Of a DNA stretch of 64,000 nt, positions 46,475 through 56,096 are shown piece after piece. The stretch lies in contig NZ_AP018823.1 in NCBI RefSeq assembly GCF_002217795.2, forward strand, positions 3,224,001 through 3,288,000. The letters run 5' to 3'. The notes below the pieces were generated by a model, which did no database searches, was not told the origin of the DNA, and saw only the letters and a list, made by a program, of their open reading frames with translations. Position 1 is the first letter of the stretch; each line of letters begins with the position of its first letter. The DNA is from Aquitalea magnusonii. GTDB taxonomy: Bacteria > Pseudomonadota > Gammaproteobacteria > Burkholderiales > Chromobacteriaceae. The translations under genes and the position numbers were made by a program.

Positions 46475-47148
46475 GTGTCGGAAGAACTCGCGGTTTGCAA
46501 AACGTTTTTCACCAGCGGCACGGTGATGGGGCGGCGCAGCGCCAGCGAATAGCGGTCCAGCATGTCCAGCATGCCGATCAGGCTGGACAGGTCGCGCCGC
46601 CAGTGGGTAAGCAGGTAACGGAACACATCGTCGGCAATGGCCAGTTGGCGGTTGGCGGCGTGGGTACGCAGCGCGGCCAGCTTGTCGTCGTCGGACAGGG
46701 CCTTGACTTCCAGCACCAGTCCCCAGCCCAGGCGGGTACGCAGGTCGTCACGCACGGCGGCGGCCATCGGCGGCTTGCGCCCGGCCATCAGCAGGCGGCC
46801 CTCGCCGCTCTCCTTCAGGGAGTTATAAAAGGAGAACAGGGTAATCTGGTCGTCCGGTGCCAGGTCGTCGACATGGTCTACCGCAATAAAGCTGGCTTCG
46901 CGGGCGAAATCCGGCAAATGCTCCTTCTGGCCATCCAGATAAATGGAAGCACGCCCCAGCCGCTCGGCGTGGGCAATCCAGGCTTGCAGCAGATGGGTCT
47001 TGCCACTGCCAGGCTCGCCCCACAGATAGATGAAACGCTCGCCATCCTCCGCCGTGAGGGCGGTAATCACCTCGCGGTTGCGCTGGGCCAGGAAATTGTC
47101 GAAAGCCGGCAGCGGCGTGGGGGTCAGGTCTAGTACTAGCTGGTCCAA
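46471..47148 (-). CDS. hda: DnaA regulatory inactivator Hda
   Basis: 225-residue AAA+ protein that, bound to the beta clamp, stimulates DnaA-ATP hydrolysis after initiation. The N-terminal clamp-binding motif is visible as QLVLDL; Walker A reads GEPGSGKTHLLQA; a Walker B-like VDHVDD and an arginine finger region (RRDLSSLIGMLDMLDRYSL) follow. First gene of the operon that ends at 42574. Confidence 0.93.
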   Translation of the reverse strand: MDQLVLDLTPTPLPAFDNFLAQRNREVITALTAEDGERFIYLWGEPGSGKTHLLQAWIAHAERLGRASIYLDGQKEHLPDFAREASFIAVDHVDDLAPDDQITLFSFYNSLKESGEGRLLMAGRKPPMAAAVRDDLRTRLGWGLVLEVKALSDDDKLAALRTHAANRQLAIADDVFRYLLTHWRRDLSSLIGMLDMLDRYSLALRRPITVPLVKNVLQTASSSDT

Positions 47149-47452
47149 GAGTAATGTCGTGTGGGCCGATTGAAGTCAGACTGCAATTTTACGCTGAGAT
47201 GCCCGCTTGGCGAAACCGCTGCATGGCATTAGTTTAGTGCTTGTTGTTGTATAAAATCGCCAGCTTGCACCGGCCTGCCGTGCAGGTGTACCCCGCCAAG
47301 CACCTGTCCAGCACCCTGCCCGGCACACATCCGGACAACACATTGCAAACTAAGCGCAGCTTTCCCGAGGAAATTCAGTTAAAATACAGTGCTTTCGCAT
47401 CAGCGAAAGCTTGACGTGAAAATACTTCAAGTTAGCAGAAAGCGAGTTTACC
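47149..47452. other. Divergent hda-purM promoter region
   Basis: No gene seen. TATAAAAT at 47250-47257 resembles a -10 box. A perfect 8-bp inverted repeat GCTTTCGC-ATCA-GCGAAAGC (47391-47410) lies 43 bp before the purM start codon and could be an operator or a leader hairpin; it does not match the E. coli PurR box. Confidence 0.5.
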
Positions 47453-48490
47453 TTGAGCACCCAGTCCCTCAGTTACCGTGATGCAGGCGTGGATATCGAC
47501 GCCGGCGACGCGCTCGTCGAAAACATCAAGCCCTATGCCAAGCGCACCATGCGCCCGGAAGTTCTCGGCGGTATCGGCGGTTTCGGCGCACTGGTGGAAA
47601 TTTCCAAAAAGTACAAAGAGCCCGTCCTGGTTTCCGGCACCGATGGCGTGGGCACCAAGCTGAAACTCGCCTTTGACTGGAATCGCCACGACACTGTCGG
47701 CATCGATCTGGTCGCCATGAGCGTGAACGACATCCTGGTACAGGGCGCCGAGCCGCTGTTCTTCCTGGATTATTTCGCCTGCGGCAAGCTGGATGTACCG
47801 CAAGCCACCGACGTGATCAAAGGCATTGCCGCCGGTTGCGAACAGGCCGGTTGTGCATTGATCGGCGGCGAAACCGCCGAAATGCCGGGCATGTACCCGG
47901 TGGGTGAATACGATCTGGCCGGCTTTGCCGTCGGCGTGGTGGAAAAAAGCCAGGTGATTACCGGCCGCACCATCGTGCCGGGCGATGTTGTCCTGGGCCT
48001 GGGTTCCAATGGTGTGCATTCCAATGGTTACAGCCTGGTTCGCAAGATCATCGACCGCGCCCAGCCGGATCTGGACGCCGCCTTTGATGGCGACAAGAGC
48101 CTGCGCGACGCCGTGATTGCACCGACCCGCATCTACGTGAAACCGCTGCTCAAGCTGATGCAGACCCTGCCGGTAAAAGGCATGGCCCACATCACCGGTG
48201 GCGGCATCACCGAAAACACCCCGCGCGTACTGCCGGACAATGTTGTCGCCCAACTGGATGCCAATAGCTGGGAGCTGCCCAAGCTGTTCCAGTGGCTGCA
48301 AAAGGAAGGCAATGTGGACAGCCAGGAAATGTACCGCACTTTCAACTGTGGCATCGGCATGGTAGTGATTGTGGCCGAAGAGCACGTGGCCGCCGCCACC
48401 GCCCTGCTGCAGCAGGAAGGCGAAACCGTACACCGCCTGGGCAGTGTGCGCGCCCGCAATGGTGACGAACACCAGACCCAGATTTCCTGA
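47453..48490 (+). CDS. purM: Phosphoribosylformylglycinamidine cyclo-ligase (AIR synthetase)
   Basis: Fifth step of purine synthesis. 345 residues, typical length, with the N-terminal [31 protein letters not shown] and [12 protein letters not shown] motifs. The start appears to be TTG 47453; no ATG or GTG fits upstream of the conserved N-terminus. purN follows after 93 bp. Confidence 0.96.
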   Translation: MSTQSLSYRDAGVDIDAGDALVENIKPYAKRTMRPEVLGGIGGFGALVEISKKYKEPVLVSGTDGVGTKLKLAFDWNRHDTVGIDLVAMSVNDILVQGAEPLFFLDYFACGKLDVPQATDVIKGIAAGCEQAGCALIGGETAEMPGMYPVGEYDLAGFAVGVVEKSQVITGRTIVPGDVVLGLGSNGVHSNGYSLVRKIIDRAQPDLDAAFDGDKSLRDAVIAPTRIYVKPLLKLMQTLPVKGMAHITGGGITENTPRVLPDNVVAQLDANSWELPKLFQWLQKEGNVDSQEMYRTFNCGIGMVVIVAEEHVAAATALLQQEGETVHRLGSVRARNGDEHQTQIS

Positions 48491-48583
48491 GTCCGGCAGT
48501 GACACCAAACGGCGCCGCTAGCACTGCTGGCGGCGCTTGTTTTTTACCGGCAGGCATTGTGGCTGCCGCAGACATGTTGCCCC

Positions 48584-49213
48584 ATGAAGAATATCGTCAT
48601 CCTGATTTCCGGCCGCGGCTCCAATATGCAGGCCATTGTCGACGCCAATATCCCCGGCGCGCGTATTGCCGCGGTGATCTCCAATCGCCCCGATGCCGCT
48701 GGCCTGGCCTGGGCTGCCGAGCGTGGCATTGCCACTGCCGTGCTAGACCACAAGGCCTATGCCAGCCGCGAGGACTTTGATGCCGCGCTGGCCCAACTGA
48801 TTGATGGCTTCCAGCCGCAGTTGGTGGTGCTGGCCGGTTTCATGCGCATCCTGACTGCCGACTTCACCCGCCGCTACGAAGGCCGCATGCTCAACATCCA
48901 TCCCTCGCTGCTGCCGGCCTTCCCCGGCCTGCACACCCATGCGCGGGCGCTGGAAATGGGCTGCAAGGTGGCTGGCTGCACCGTACACTTTGTCACGGCC
49001 GAACTGGATCACGGCCCCATCGTGTCGCAGGGCGTGGTCAGCCTGTTGCCGGATGACACCCCGGACAGCGTGGCTGCGCGGGTATTGCAGCTGGAACACC
49101 AGCTCTATCCCGATGCCGTGCGCCGCTTTGTCGCCGATGAACTACATATTGTCGCGGGCAAAGTGGCCTCGCCGGCACAGCCAGCCGGCAGCCTGATGGC
49201 CCCGGCGCCGTAA
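48584..49213 (+). CDS. purN: Phosphoribosylglycinamide formyltransferase
   Basis: Third step of purine synthesis, using 10-formyl-THF. 209 residues, with ISGRGSNMQAI, the active-site segment MLNIHPSLLPAFPG and the downstream HFV...LDHGPIVSQG motif carrying the catalytic aspartate. The start at 48584 (MKNIVIL) matches the family. A purMN pair, as in E. coli. Confidence 0.96.
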   Translation: MKNIVILISGRGSNMQAIVDANIPGARIAAVISNRPDAAGLAWAAERGIATAVLDHKAYASREDFDAALAQLIDGFQPQLVVLAGFMRILTADFTRRYEGRMLNIHPSLLPAFPGLHTHARALEMGCKVAGCTVHFVTAELDHGPIVSQGVVSLLPDDTPDSVAARVLQLEHQLYPDAVRRFVADELHIVAGKVASPAQPAGSLMAPAP

Positions 49214-49226
49214 TACCGCCATCAGC

Positions 49227-50393
49227 ATGAAGACGTCGCTGCGGGTCTTTGCCCTTGCCTTGCTGCTCTCGGTACTGGTGCATCTGGCCATGCTGGGTTC
49301 GGGCCTGCTGCCCGATGCCGTCATCGAACTGCCGCCGGATCAGGCGCTGCGCAAGATTGACGTCAAGATGCAGGCACTGGCGCTGGATACCCCGGCGCCA
49401 CCCGCGGTACCCACCGCCCGGCTGCTGCCTGTCGGCCCGGCTGGTGGCGCGGTCGCACATCATCCGGCAGCCAGAAAGCATAAGCCCAAACGCGATGCTT
49501 CAGGCGCGCAGGCCAAGGCAGACACCGTAGCGGACAAAGCGGCGGAGCATCCAGCCGACCTGGCGGATGCCAGCCAGCCGGCCACAGAAAACAGCAAGCG
49601 TGCCGAGGCCAGCATGCCGGAGGCAGAACAGCCGGCATCAAAGCCGGAAAAGCACGCCAAGGCAGCAGAAGCCAGCGCAGCAGCAGCCAGCAATAACGAC
49701 AGGCCGGCCGGTTATCTGACCCCGGCCAGTGCACTGCACCGCTTCCCGGCACGGGCCAAACTTGGCTACCAGACCTTCTATAATGGTGCGATGGTGGGCA
49801 GCGGCGGTCTGGATTGGCAACAGGATGGCCACCGCTACACGCTGGAAATCCGCTTCAATCCGCTGGTGGGCGGAAACAGGCGCTACCTCTCGCAAGGTCA
49901 ACTGGGCAAACAAGGCCTGCAACCGGATAGCCTGCAAGCCTGGGTAGGCCAGGAAGCCAAGGAGTCCGCCCGCTTTGACTGGTCTGCCGGCATGCTGCAT
50001 TTTGGCGACCAGGGCGACAAGGAAGTCGCCTTGCGCAGCGGGGCGCAGGATGTATTCAGCCTGGCTTTCCAGTTGGGCCTGAAGGGCGGCCAGCTTGGCA
50101 CTGCCCCGCTACAGATCACCACCGGGAAAAAGGTCTACGACTATCCGATGACCCCCAGTGGCGAAACCGATTACGACACCGGCTCCGGCAAGATCCGGGT
50201 GATTGTGTTCCGCGCCAAGGGCGAGGATGACATCACCGAATTCTGGCTGGCTCCGGATTTCTCCAACCTGCCGGTGCGCATCTCGCGCATCGACAAAAGC
50301 AAGCGGGTGGAACTGCGCGCCGTGCTGATCAATATCGACGGCACCGAGCAATGGCGCCTGCCCGCGCGCCCCATGACCCGGAATAACCGTTAA
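49227..50393 (+). CDS. DUF3108-domain envelope protein
   Basis: 388-residue protein. An N-terminal hydrophobic helix (VFALALLLSVLVHLAMLGSG) anchors or exports it, followed by a long Ala/Pro/Lys/Glu-rich linker (about 50-160, TonB-like in composition) and a DUF3108 beta-rich domain (about 170-380, with GYQTFYNGAMVGSGGLDWQ and TSGRIRVIVF-like strands). Function unknown. It lies 13 bp after purN, and its stop overlaps the next gene's start by one base (TAATG), so the four genes from purM may be co-transcribed. Confidence 0.85.
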   Translation: MKTSLRVFALALLLSVLVHLAMLGSGLLPDAVIELPPDQALRKIDVKMQALALDTPAPPAVPTARLLPVGPAGGAVAHHPAARKHKPKRDASGAQAKADTVADKAAEHPADLADASQPATENSKRAEASMPEAEQPASKPEKHAKAAEASAAAASNNDRPAGYLTPASALHRFPARAKLGYQTFYNGAMVGSGGLDWQQDGHRYTLEIRFNPLVGGNRRYLSQGQLGKQGLQPDSLQAWVGQEAKESARFDWSAGMLHFGDQGDKEVALRSGAQDVFSLAFQLGLKGGQLGTAPLQITTGKKVYDYPMTPSGETDYDTGSGKIRVIVFRAKGEDDITEFWLAPDFSNLPVRISRIDKSKRVELRAVLINIDGTEQWRLPARPMTRNNR

Positions 50394-51652
50394 TGAATAT
50401 CAGCCATAGCCAACTGAAACATATCGAAACCGTCATCAGCCAGATGACCCGCTTCGACCGCCCGGCCGATGCCGTGCTGTCCGCCTACTTCCGCGAAAAC
50501 GTGAAGCTGGGTTCCAACGACCGTCACCTGATTGCCGAAACCGCTTTTGGCTGCCTGCGCCGCCTGATCCAGTTCCGCGCCCTCATCGCCCCGGAAAAAG
50601 CCACACCGCGCCGCCTGGCCATGGTGGCGCTGATGCGTCTGCAAAAGCTCAATATCAAGGAAATGGCCGACTGCACCAGCGCTGGCGAACGTGAATGGCT
50701 GGGTGGCATCAAGGGCAAGACGCTGGAAGACAGCCTGTCCGTGGCGGCCGAACTGCCGGAATGGGTGATCGAACGTCTGGCAGAAAAAGACCCGCAAGAC
50801 GTGCTGGCACTGGGCCTGGGACTGATGGAACCGGCCCCACTCGACCTGCGCGTCAACACCCTGAAAATGAAGCGCGACGAAGTCATCGACCGCCTGCGCG
50901 CCGACGGCATGCCGTGCGAACCCACTCCGTACTCCCCACTCGGCATCCGCCTGCAAGGCAAGCCCTCGCTGAGCAAGTACGAGCTGTTCAAGTCCGGTGC
51001 CATCGAAGTGCAGGATGAAGGCAGCCAGCTCTTGGGCCTGATTACCGGCGCACGCCGTGGTGAAATGGTGGTGGACTTCTGTGCCGGTGCCGGTGGCAAG
51101 ACCCTGCTGCTGGGCGCGCAAATGGCCTCCAGTGGCCGCCTGTACGCGTTTGACGTGTCGGAAAAGCGCCTCTCCAACCTCAAGCCACGCCTGGCCCGCT
51201 CCGGTCTGTCCAATGTGCATCCGCAACTGCTGGCACACGAGAACGACAGCAAGGTGAAGCGTCTGGCCGGCAAGGCGGATCGCGTGCTGGTGGATGCCCC
51301 CTGCTCCGGCCTTGGTACCCTGCGCCGTAACCCGGACCTGAAATTCCGCCAGAGCCCGGAAAGCGTGGCCGAGCTGAACGTCAAGCAAACCGCCATCCTG
51401 GCCTCGGCAGCCCGTCTGGTCAAAGTGGGCGGCCGTCTGGTGTATGCCACCTGCAGCCTGTTGCCGCAGGAAAACCGCGACATCGTGGAAGCCTTCCTGG
51501 CCGCGCATCCGGACTTCAGCCTGCTGCCGATGGATGCCGCGCTGGCCGAGCAGAAAATCCCGCTGCAGATTGGCGATTATCTGGAACTGAAACCACATTT
51601 GCATAATTCTGACGGTTTCTTTGCCGCGGTTCTGGTCAGAAAAGCGGATTGA
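50393..51652 (+). CDS. RsmB-like rRNA (cytosine-5) methyltransferase
   Basis: 419-residue SAM-dependent RNA m5C methyltransferase of the RsmB/NOP2 family. An N-terminal NusB-like helical region (about 1-130) is followed by the catalytic domain with VVDFCAGAGGKTLLLG, the DAPCSGLGTLRRNPDLKF motif IV cysteine and the catalytic cysteine in YATCSLLPQEN. It lies next to DUF3108 and purN rather than fmt/def, so it may be a paralogue of true RsmB; the rRNA target is not certain. Confidence 0.9.
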   Translation: MNISHSQLKHIETVISQMTRFDRPADAVLSAYFRENVKLGSNDRHLIAETAFGCLRRLIQFRALIAPEKATPRRLAMVALMRLQKLNIKEMADCTSAGEREWLGGIKGKTLEDSLSVAAELPEWVIERLAEKDPQDVLALGLGLMEPAPLDLRVNTLKMKRDEVIDRLRADGMPCEPTPYSPLGIRLQGKPSLSKYELFKSGAIEVQDEGSQLLGLITGARRGEMVVDFCAGAGGKTLLLGAQMASSGRLYAFDVSEKRLSNLKPRLARSGLSNVHPQLLAHENDSKVKRLAGKADRVLVDAPCSGLGTLRRNPDLKFRQSPESVAELNVKQTAILASAARLVKVGGRLVYATCSLLPQENRDIVEAFLAAHPDFSLLPMDAALAEQKIPLQIGDYLELKPHLHNSDGFFAAVLVRKAD

Positions 51653-51757
51653 CCTTATCATTAGAGTATTAGCAGAATCGAAAATACTGTTCAATCCAGA
51701 ATGATTTGCGTTTCGGCGCTGCTACTCTCTTGATAAACCGATGGAGTTCCCACCCCC

Positions 51758-53116
51758 ATGTCCGACTCCAGAGTCGCCCGGCGCCTGGGCCAGCACGGCC
51801 TGCGCGCCAGCCGCCGCCTGAGATATCTGTATCTGTCCGTGGCGCTATGGCGACGCCGGGCCCCCATCTGGATTGCCGCCATCCTCATCGGCCTGGTGGC
51901 CGCCGTTTTTGCCAATGGCAGCCATCTGTCGCACGAGCTGTTCTACCAGATCTACGACCAATCGCCCTTGTGGGCGCTGCTGATCACCCCGGCCGGTCTG
52001 GGTTTGTCCGTCTGGCTGCTGCGTACTTTCTTTGAAGGTGCCGGTGGTGGCGGCATTCCGCAAACCATCATTGCCATGCAGCCAGGCATGCATGCGCTGC
52101 GTGCGCGCATCCTGACCATGCGCGCTGCCGTGGGCAAGATGGTATTGACGCTGATCGGCGTGGGCTGTGGTTCCACCATGGGCTATGAAGGCCCCATCGT
52201 GCAGGTGGGGGCCGCCATCAAGTATTCGCTCAATCGCGAAGCCGCCTTGCGCCATGAAGGCGTGGCGCGCAGCTTTATCCTGGCCGGTGCCGCCGCCGGG
52301 GTGGCGGCGGCATTCAACACCCCGCTGGCCGGCATTGTGTTTGCCATCGAGGAAATGGGCCGCACCTTCGACCAGCGCGCCAGCTCCACCATCTTGCTGT
52401 CGGTCATCCTGGCCGGTATCACCGCCATTGCCGTACTGGGCGATTACAACTACTTCGGCGTGGTGTCGGTCGCGCTGGAGTTGCGCTCGGGCTGGATGGC
52501 CATTCCGGTATGCGGCATCGTCGGCGGCATCATCGGCGGGCTGACTTCGCGCGCCATTCTGGCCCTGGCCAGCCGCCTGCCCGGCCCGCTGCATGACTGG
52601 CGCAGCCATTACCCCATCCTGTTTGCCATTGCCTGTGGCTTGCTGCTGGCCGTCATCGGCATCGCCAGCGACGGCATCACCTTTGGCACCGGCTATTTCC
52701 GTGCCAAGGAAATCATTGAAGGTGGCGGTAGCAGCATGCAGGAATACGGCATTCTGAAGCTGCTGTCGCTGATCATCACCTATATCAGCGGCGCGCCGGG
52801 CGGCATGTTTGCCCCCTCGCTGGCCGTGGGGGCGGGCTTTGGCCTGAACATGTCGCTGCTGCTGCCGTTTTTGCCCCAGGCGGCCATGGTGCTGCTGGGC
52901 ATGGTGGCGTTTTTCTCCGGCATGACGCGCGCACCGATGACCGGTTTTGTCATCGTGATGGAAATGACTTCCTCCTCCTCCACCATGATCATCCCGTTGA
53001 TGGCCACCGCCCTGGTGGCCACCAATGTGTCGCGCTTCATGAACCGGCATGCCTTGTATGATGGCCAGGCAGAAATATTCCTGCGCCAGTTGCGCGCACG
53101 CAATCAGGCAAATTGA
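51758..53116 (+). CDS. ClC-family chloride channel/transporter
   Basis: 452-residue membrane protein with the ClC signatures GGGGIPQ (selectivity loop), GYEGPIVQ with the gating glutamate, and GAPGGMFAPSLAVG. About ten or more membrane helices, with no C-terminal CBS domains. GREGP is replaced by GYEGP, a conservative variant. The Cl-/H+ exchanger versus channel distinction cannot be made from this alone. Monocistronic. Confidence 0.9.
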   Translation: MSDSRVARRLGQHGLRASRRLRYLYLSVALWRRRAPIWIAAILIGLVAAVFANGSHLSHELFYQIYDQSPLWALLITPAGLGLSVWLLRTFFEGAGGGGIPQTIIAMQPGMHALRARILTMRAAVGKMVLTLIGVGCGSTMGYEGPIVQVGAAIKYSLNREAALRHEGVARSFILAGAAAGVAAAFNTPLAGIVFAIEEMGRTFDQRASSTILLSVILAGITAIAVLGDYNYFGVVSVALELRSGWMAIPVCGIVGGIIGGLTSRAILALASRLPGPLHDWRSHYPILFAIACGLLLAVIGIASDGITFGTGYFRAKEIIEGGGSSMQEYGILKLLSLIITYISGAPGGMFAPSLAVGAGFGLNMSLLLPFLPQAAMVLLGMVAFFSGMTRAPMTGFVIVMEMTSSSSTMIIPLMATALVATNVSRFMNRHALYDGQAEIFLRQLRARNQAN

Positions 53117-53210
53117 CCGGCGCAACCGGCTTACGTACAATAACCTATCGATTCAGTCAAGTATTTAAGGGCCAGCCCGCCGCTGGCCCGTTCACAGCAA
53201 GGAATTCCTC

Positions 53211-53522
53211 ATGGATACCCAGGAAATCATCAAGCAGACCGTTACTGAAAATCCGGTTGTGCTGTTCATGAAAGGTTCGGCCCAGTTTCCGCAGTGCGGC
53301 TTTTCTTCGCGCGCAGTGCAAATTCTGAAAGCCTGTGGCGTGGAAACCATCAAGACCGTCGACGTGCTGCAAGACCCGGAAATCCGCCAGGGCATCAAGG
53401 AATTCTCCAACTGGCCCACCATTCCGCAGCTGTACGTGAAGGGTGAGTTCATTGGCGGTTCGGACATCATGTACGAGATGTACCAGTCCGGCGAACTGCA
53501 ACAGGTACTGGAAGGCCTGTAA
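53211..53522 (+). CDS. grxD: Monothiol glutaredoxin Grx4/GrxD
   Basis: 103-residue CGFS-type glutaredoxin involved in Fe-S cluster transfer. The active site reads [11 protein letters not shown], with WPTIPQLYV and GGSDIM glutathione-binding motifs. Length and sequence match E. coli GrxD. The upstream AAGGAAT suits the ATG, and it has its own terminator. Confidence 0.96.
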   Translation: MDTQEIIKQTVTENPVVLFMKGSAQFPQCGFSSRAVQILKACGVETIKTVDVLQDPEIRQGIKEFSNWPTIPQLYVKGEFIGGSDIMYEMYQSGELQQVLEGL

Positions 53523-53546
53523 GCAAACGCTTGGCACTGCGCATGC

Positions 53547-53572
53547 AAAACCCGGCCTGGCCGGGTTTTTTT
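53547..53572 (+). terminator. Terminator of grxD
   Basis: Nine-bp stem AAAACCCGG/CCGGGTTTT with a long T-run, 25 bp after the stop. Confidence 0.92.
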
Positions 53573-53684
53573 ATGACCAGGCGCGATATCAGCATATCCA
53601 CCTGTAATCTGCTGTCTTACAATTGACCGTTACCAGATCAGACTGCGGCATGCAGCCCTTTCTTTTGCGGATTACAAAGACGAC

Positions 53685-54530
53685 ATGACCTCCTCCCAGA
53701 CCGAAGGCTTTTTCGCTCCCCCGGATCATCCCGCCGTGCCGCTGACTGCGGACAACGGTACCGCCATGCCGATTGATGAAATCTGGAAGGCCCTGGTCAA
53801 TGACCAGTTGGTGCCGTATTTCCAGCCTATCGTCAATATCCAGACCCGCCGCGTGATCGGGGCCGAGGCGCTGGCACGCTGGCGTCATCCTGCAATGGGC
53901 GTGCTCTCGCCGATTACCTTTGTGCCGGTGATGGAAGAACGCGGCATGATTCGCGAGCTGACCGAACTGATTCTGGAAAAGACGCTGTACGCCTGTCGCG
54001 ACTGGCTGGATCAGGGCTTTGACCTGAAAGTGTCGATCAACCTGTCCGCCCAGTTGCTGGCAGACCCACAACTGGCTGGCCACCTGAGCCAGAAAGTGCG
54101 GATAGCTGGCCTTGATCCGGCTAGTTTGGCGCTGGAGTTTTCGGAAAATACCCTGCGTCAGCACTGGTCAGTGGCGGATATGCAACTGGCCACCTTGCGC
54201 CAGGCTGGCTTTGGCGTGCTGGTGGATGAGTTTGGCATTGGCGTGGGGCTGACCGACAAGCTGAAGGCCAGCCATTTCAGTGGCCTGAAAATCGACCGTG
54301 CCTTTGTACATGGTGCCGGCGACAACCAACACCTGCGTGCCATTCTTGACGAGGCGCTGGCACTGGGCAAAGCCGAGGGCCTGCAAACCATTGGCATGGG
54401 GGTGGAAGATGCCGCTGATCTGTCGGTACTGAGCGAGCTGGGCTGCGAGGCGGTACAAGGCTATATCTGCTCGGCGCCATTGCCCGCCACAGGGTTAATT
54501 CCGTGGATTTCCCAGTGGGAAAAGCGGTAG
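53685..54530 (+). CDS. EAL-domain protein, probably catalytically inactive
   Basis: 281 residues: a short N-terminal tail and one EAL domain (about 35-275), with no sensory domain. Several conserved positions are kept: E61 in GAEALARW, the asparagine in INLSAQLL, the glutamates in LEFSE and the lysine in LKIDRAFV. However, the DDFG motif is DEFG (D181, E182), and the catalytic glutamate of the AEGVE motif is replaced (GMGVE, M238). Loss of that glutamate normally abolishes c-di-GMP phosphodiesterase activity, so binding or protein-interaction function is inferred. It has its own position between grxD and upp. Confidence 0.88.
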   Translation: MTSSQTEGFFAPPDHPAVPLTADNGTAMPIDEIWKALVNDQLVPYFQPIVNIQTRRVIGAEALARWRHPAMGVLSPITFVPVMEERGMIRELTELILEKTLYACRDWLDQGFDLKVSINLSAQLLADPQLAGHLSQKVRIAGLDPASLALEFSENTLRQHWSVADMQLATLRQAGFGVLVDEFGIGVGLTDKLKASHFSGLKIDRAFVHGAGDNQHLRAILDEALALGKAEGLQTIGMGVEDAADLSVLSELGCEAVQGYICSAPLPATGLIPWISQWEKR

Positions 54531-54660
54531 AATACCGCCCCATACCTCATTCACAGACCGGCCGCGGCAACAAGGCCGGTTTCGCATATCCGAAACAAGC
54601 TGCCATTGCGGTCCACAAGACCGGCATCGGCAGCTTTTTCGCAAGGTTGGGAACAAGAAA

Positions 54661-55293
54661 ATGAATATCCACGTAGTCAACCATCCGCTGGTGCAACATA
54701 AACTGGGTCTGCTGCGCGAAGGCGACATCAGCACCATGAAATTCCGCCAGCTCACCCAGGAACTGGCACGCCTGCTGGCTTATGAAGCCACCCGCGACTT
54801 CGAACTGGAAGCCACCACCATCGATGGCTGGTGCGGCAAGATCGACGTGCAACAAATCAAGGGCAAGAAAGTCACTGTCGTCCCCATCCTGCGCGCCGGC
54901 ATCGGCATGCTGGACGGAGTGCTTGACCTGGTTCCTTCGGCCAAGATCAGCGTGGTGGGCCTGGCCCGCAACGAAGAAACGCTGGAGCCGGTGTCCTACT
55001 TCGAAAAATTCGTCGACAGCCTGGACGAGCGCATTGCCATCATCATCGACCCGATGCTGGCAACCGGCGGCTCCATGGTGGCCACCATCGAACTGCTCAA
55101 ACGCAAAGGCTGCAAGCAGATCAAGGCCGTGGTGATGGTTGCCGCGCCGGAAGGCGTAAAGGTGGTCAACGATGCCCATCCGGACGTGCAGCTGTATGCC
55201 GCCTCGCTGGACAGCCATCTGAATGAAAACGGCTACATCATTCCGGGTCTGGGTGATGCCGGTGACAAGATTTTCGGCACCAAGCACATTTGA
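54661..55293 (+). CDS. upp: Uracil phosphoribosyltransferase
   Basis: Salvages uracil to UMP with PRPP. 210 residues, with the PRPP motif [11 protein letters not shown] and the C-terminal [12 protein letters not shown] uracil loop. Matches E. coli Upp throughout. A strong terminator follows, but the uracil permease gene lies 0.8 kb downstream on the same strand. Confidence 0.97.
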   Translation: MNIHVVNHPLVQHKLGLLREGDISTMKFRQLTQELARLLAYEATRDFELEATTIDGWCGKIDVQQIKGKKVTVVPILRAGIGMLDGVLDLVPSAKISVVGLARNEETLEPVSYFEKFVDSLDERIAIIIDPMLATGGSMVATIELLKRKGCKQIKAVVMVAAPEGVKVVNDAHPDVQLYAASLDSHLNENGYIIPGLGDAGDKIFGTKHI

Positions 55294-55313
55294 CTCCTGC
55301 CCATGCCAGCAAC

Positions 55314-55350
55314 ACGCCGCTCAACTTCAGCCGAAGTAGCGGCGTTTTTT
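55314..55350 (+). terminator. Terminator after upp
   Basis: Stem ACGCCGCT/AGCGGCGT extended by ACTTC/GAAGT, ending in six Ts. It would separate upp from the following two genes or attenuate read-through. Confidence 0.9.
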
Positions 55351-55393
55351 GCAGGCCATGCAGCCCCTGCACCATGCACAAGGAAGGCTTACC

Positions 55394-56035
55394 GTGTTGA
55401 GTCCGCATCAGGCGATTGATCAGGATTTTTTGCTGCGCTTTCCCGATGGTTTGCAGGACGCGGCATGGCAGGCACTGGCCAGAAAGCACCGCAGCGTGGA
55501 CAGCGTCATCACGCTGTGCCGCCAGGGACTGGCCGCCGCGACCATGCAGCAGGCGCTGGATAACGGCAATCTTGCCGCCATCAGCGAAACCTGCCGCCAG
55601 ATCATTGGCCGCAGCACCACGGTGAGCACCTTCGAGAAGATGGCTTTTCGCAATTACCTGGGCTTTCGCGATGTACACCTGCCGTTTGCCCAGGCCTTGT
55701 ATCGCCTGCTGCACCAGTTTGGCCCGGACAGCTTTGCCGACTTTGTCGAGGTACTGCAGTTGTGCCGCAACGATGGCAATGCCAATCCGGCCAAGTGGCC
55801 GGTGGTGACCTGCTTTCTGGCCTACAGCCAGCCCGATGTGCATGTGTGCATCAAGCCCACCACCATCAAGAAGGTGGCGGCGCGGCTGGGCGTGGACATT
55901 GCTTATCGTCCCTTGCCCAACTTTGATACCTACTCACGGGTACAGGCCATGGTGCGGGACTTCAGGCAACAAAGCGTGCTGGCACGGGAGCAGAACAACA
56001 TCATTGCCCAGGCCATCATGTATTGCACGGTCTGA
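55394..56035 (+). CDS. Conserved protein of unknown function between upp and uraA
   Basis: About 213 residues, soluble, no signal peptide or membrane helix. Predicted mostly helical in its first 150 residues (ISETCRQIIGRSTTVSTFEK, RNYLGFRDVHLPFAQALYRL), then a mixed region (KWPVVTCFLAYSQPDVHVCI). I do not recognise a family. GTG 55394 is preferred, with AAGGAAGG 7 nt upstream; the TTG next to it is possible. The position suggests a link to uracil uptake, but nothing in the sequence shows it. Confidence 0.72.
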   Translation: MLSPHQAIDQDFLLRFPDGLQDAAWQALARKHRSVDSVITLCRQGLAAATMQQALDNGNLAAISETCRQIIGRSTTVSTFEKMAFRNYLGFRDVHLPFAQALYRLLHQFGPDSFADFVEVLQLCRNDGNANPAKWPVVTCFLAYSQPDVHVCIKPTTIKKVAARLGVDIAYRPLPNFDTYSRVQAMVRDFRQQSVLAREQNNIIAQAIMYCTV

Positions 56036-56096
56036 GTCAGCGTCAGGCCCATAACAATTTTAAAAATCAGCTTTTAACAAAACAGGGAATTCGACT

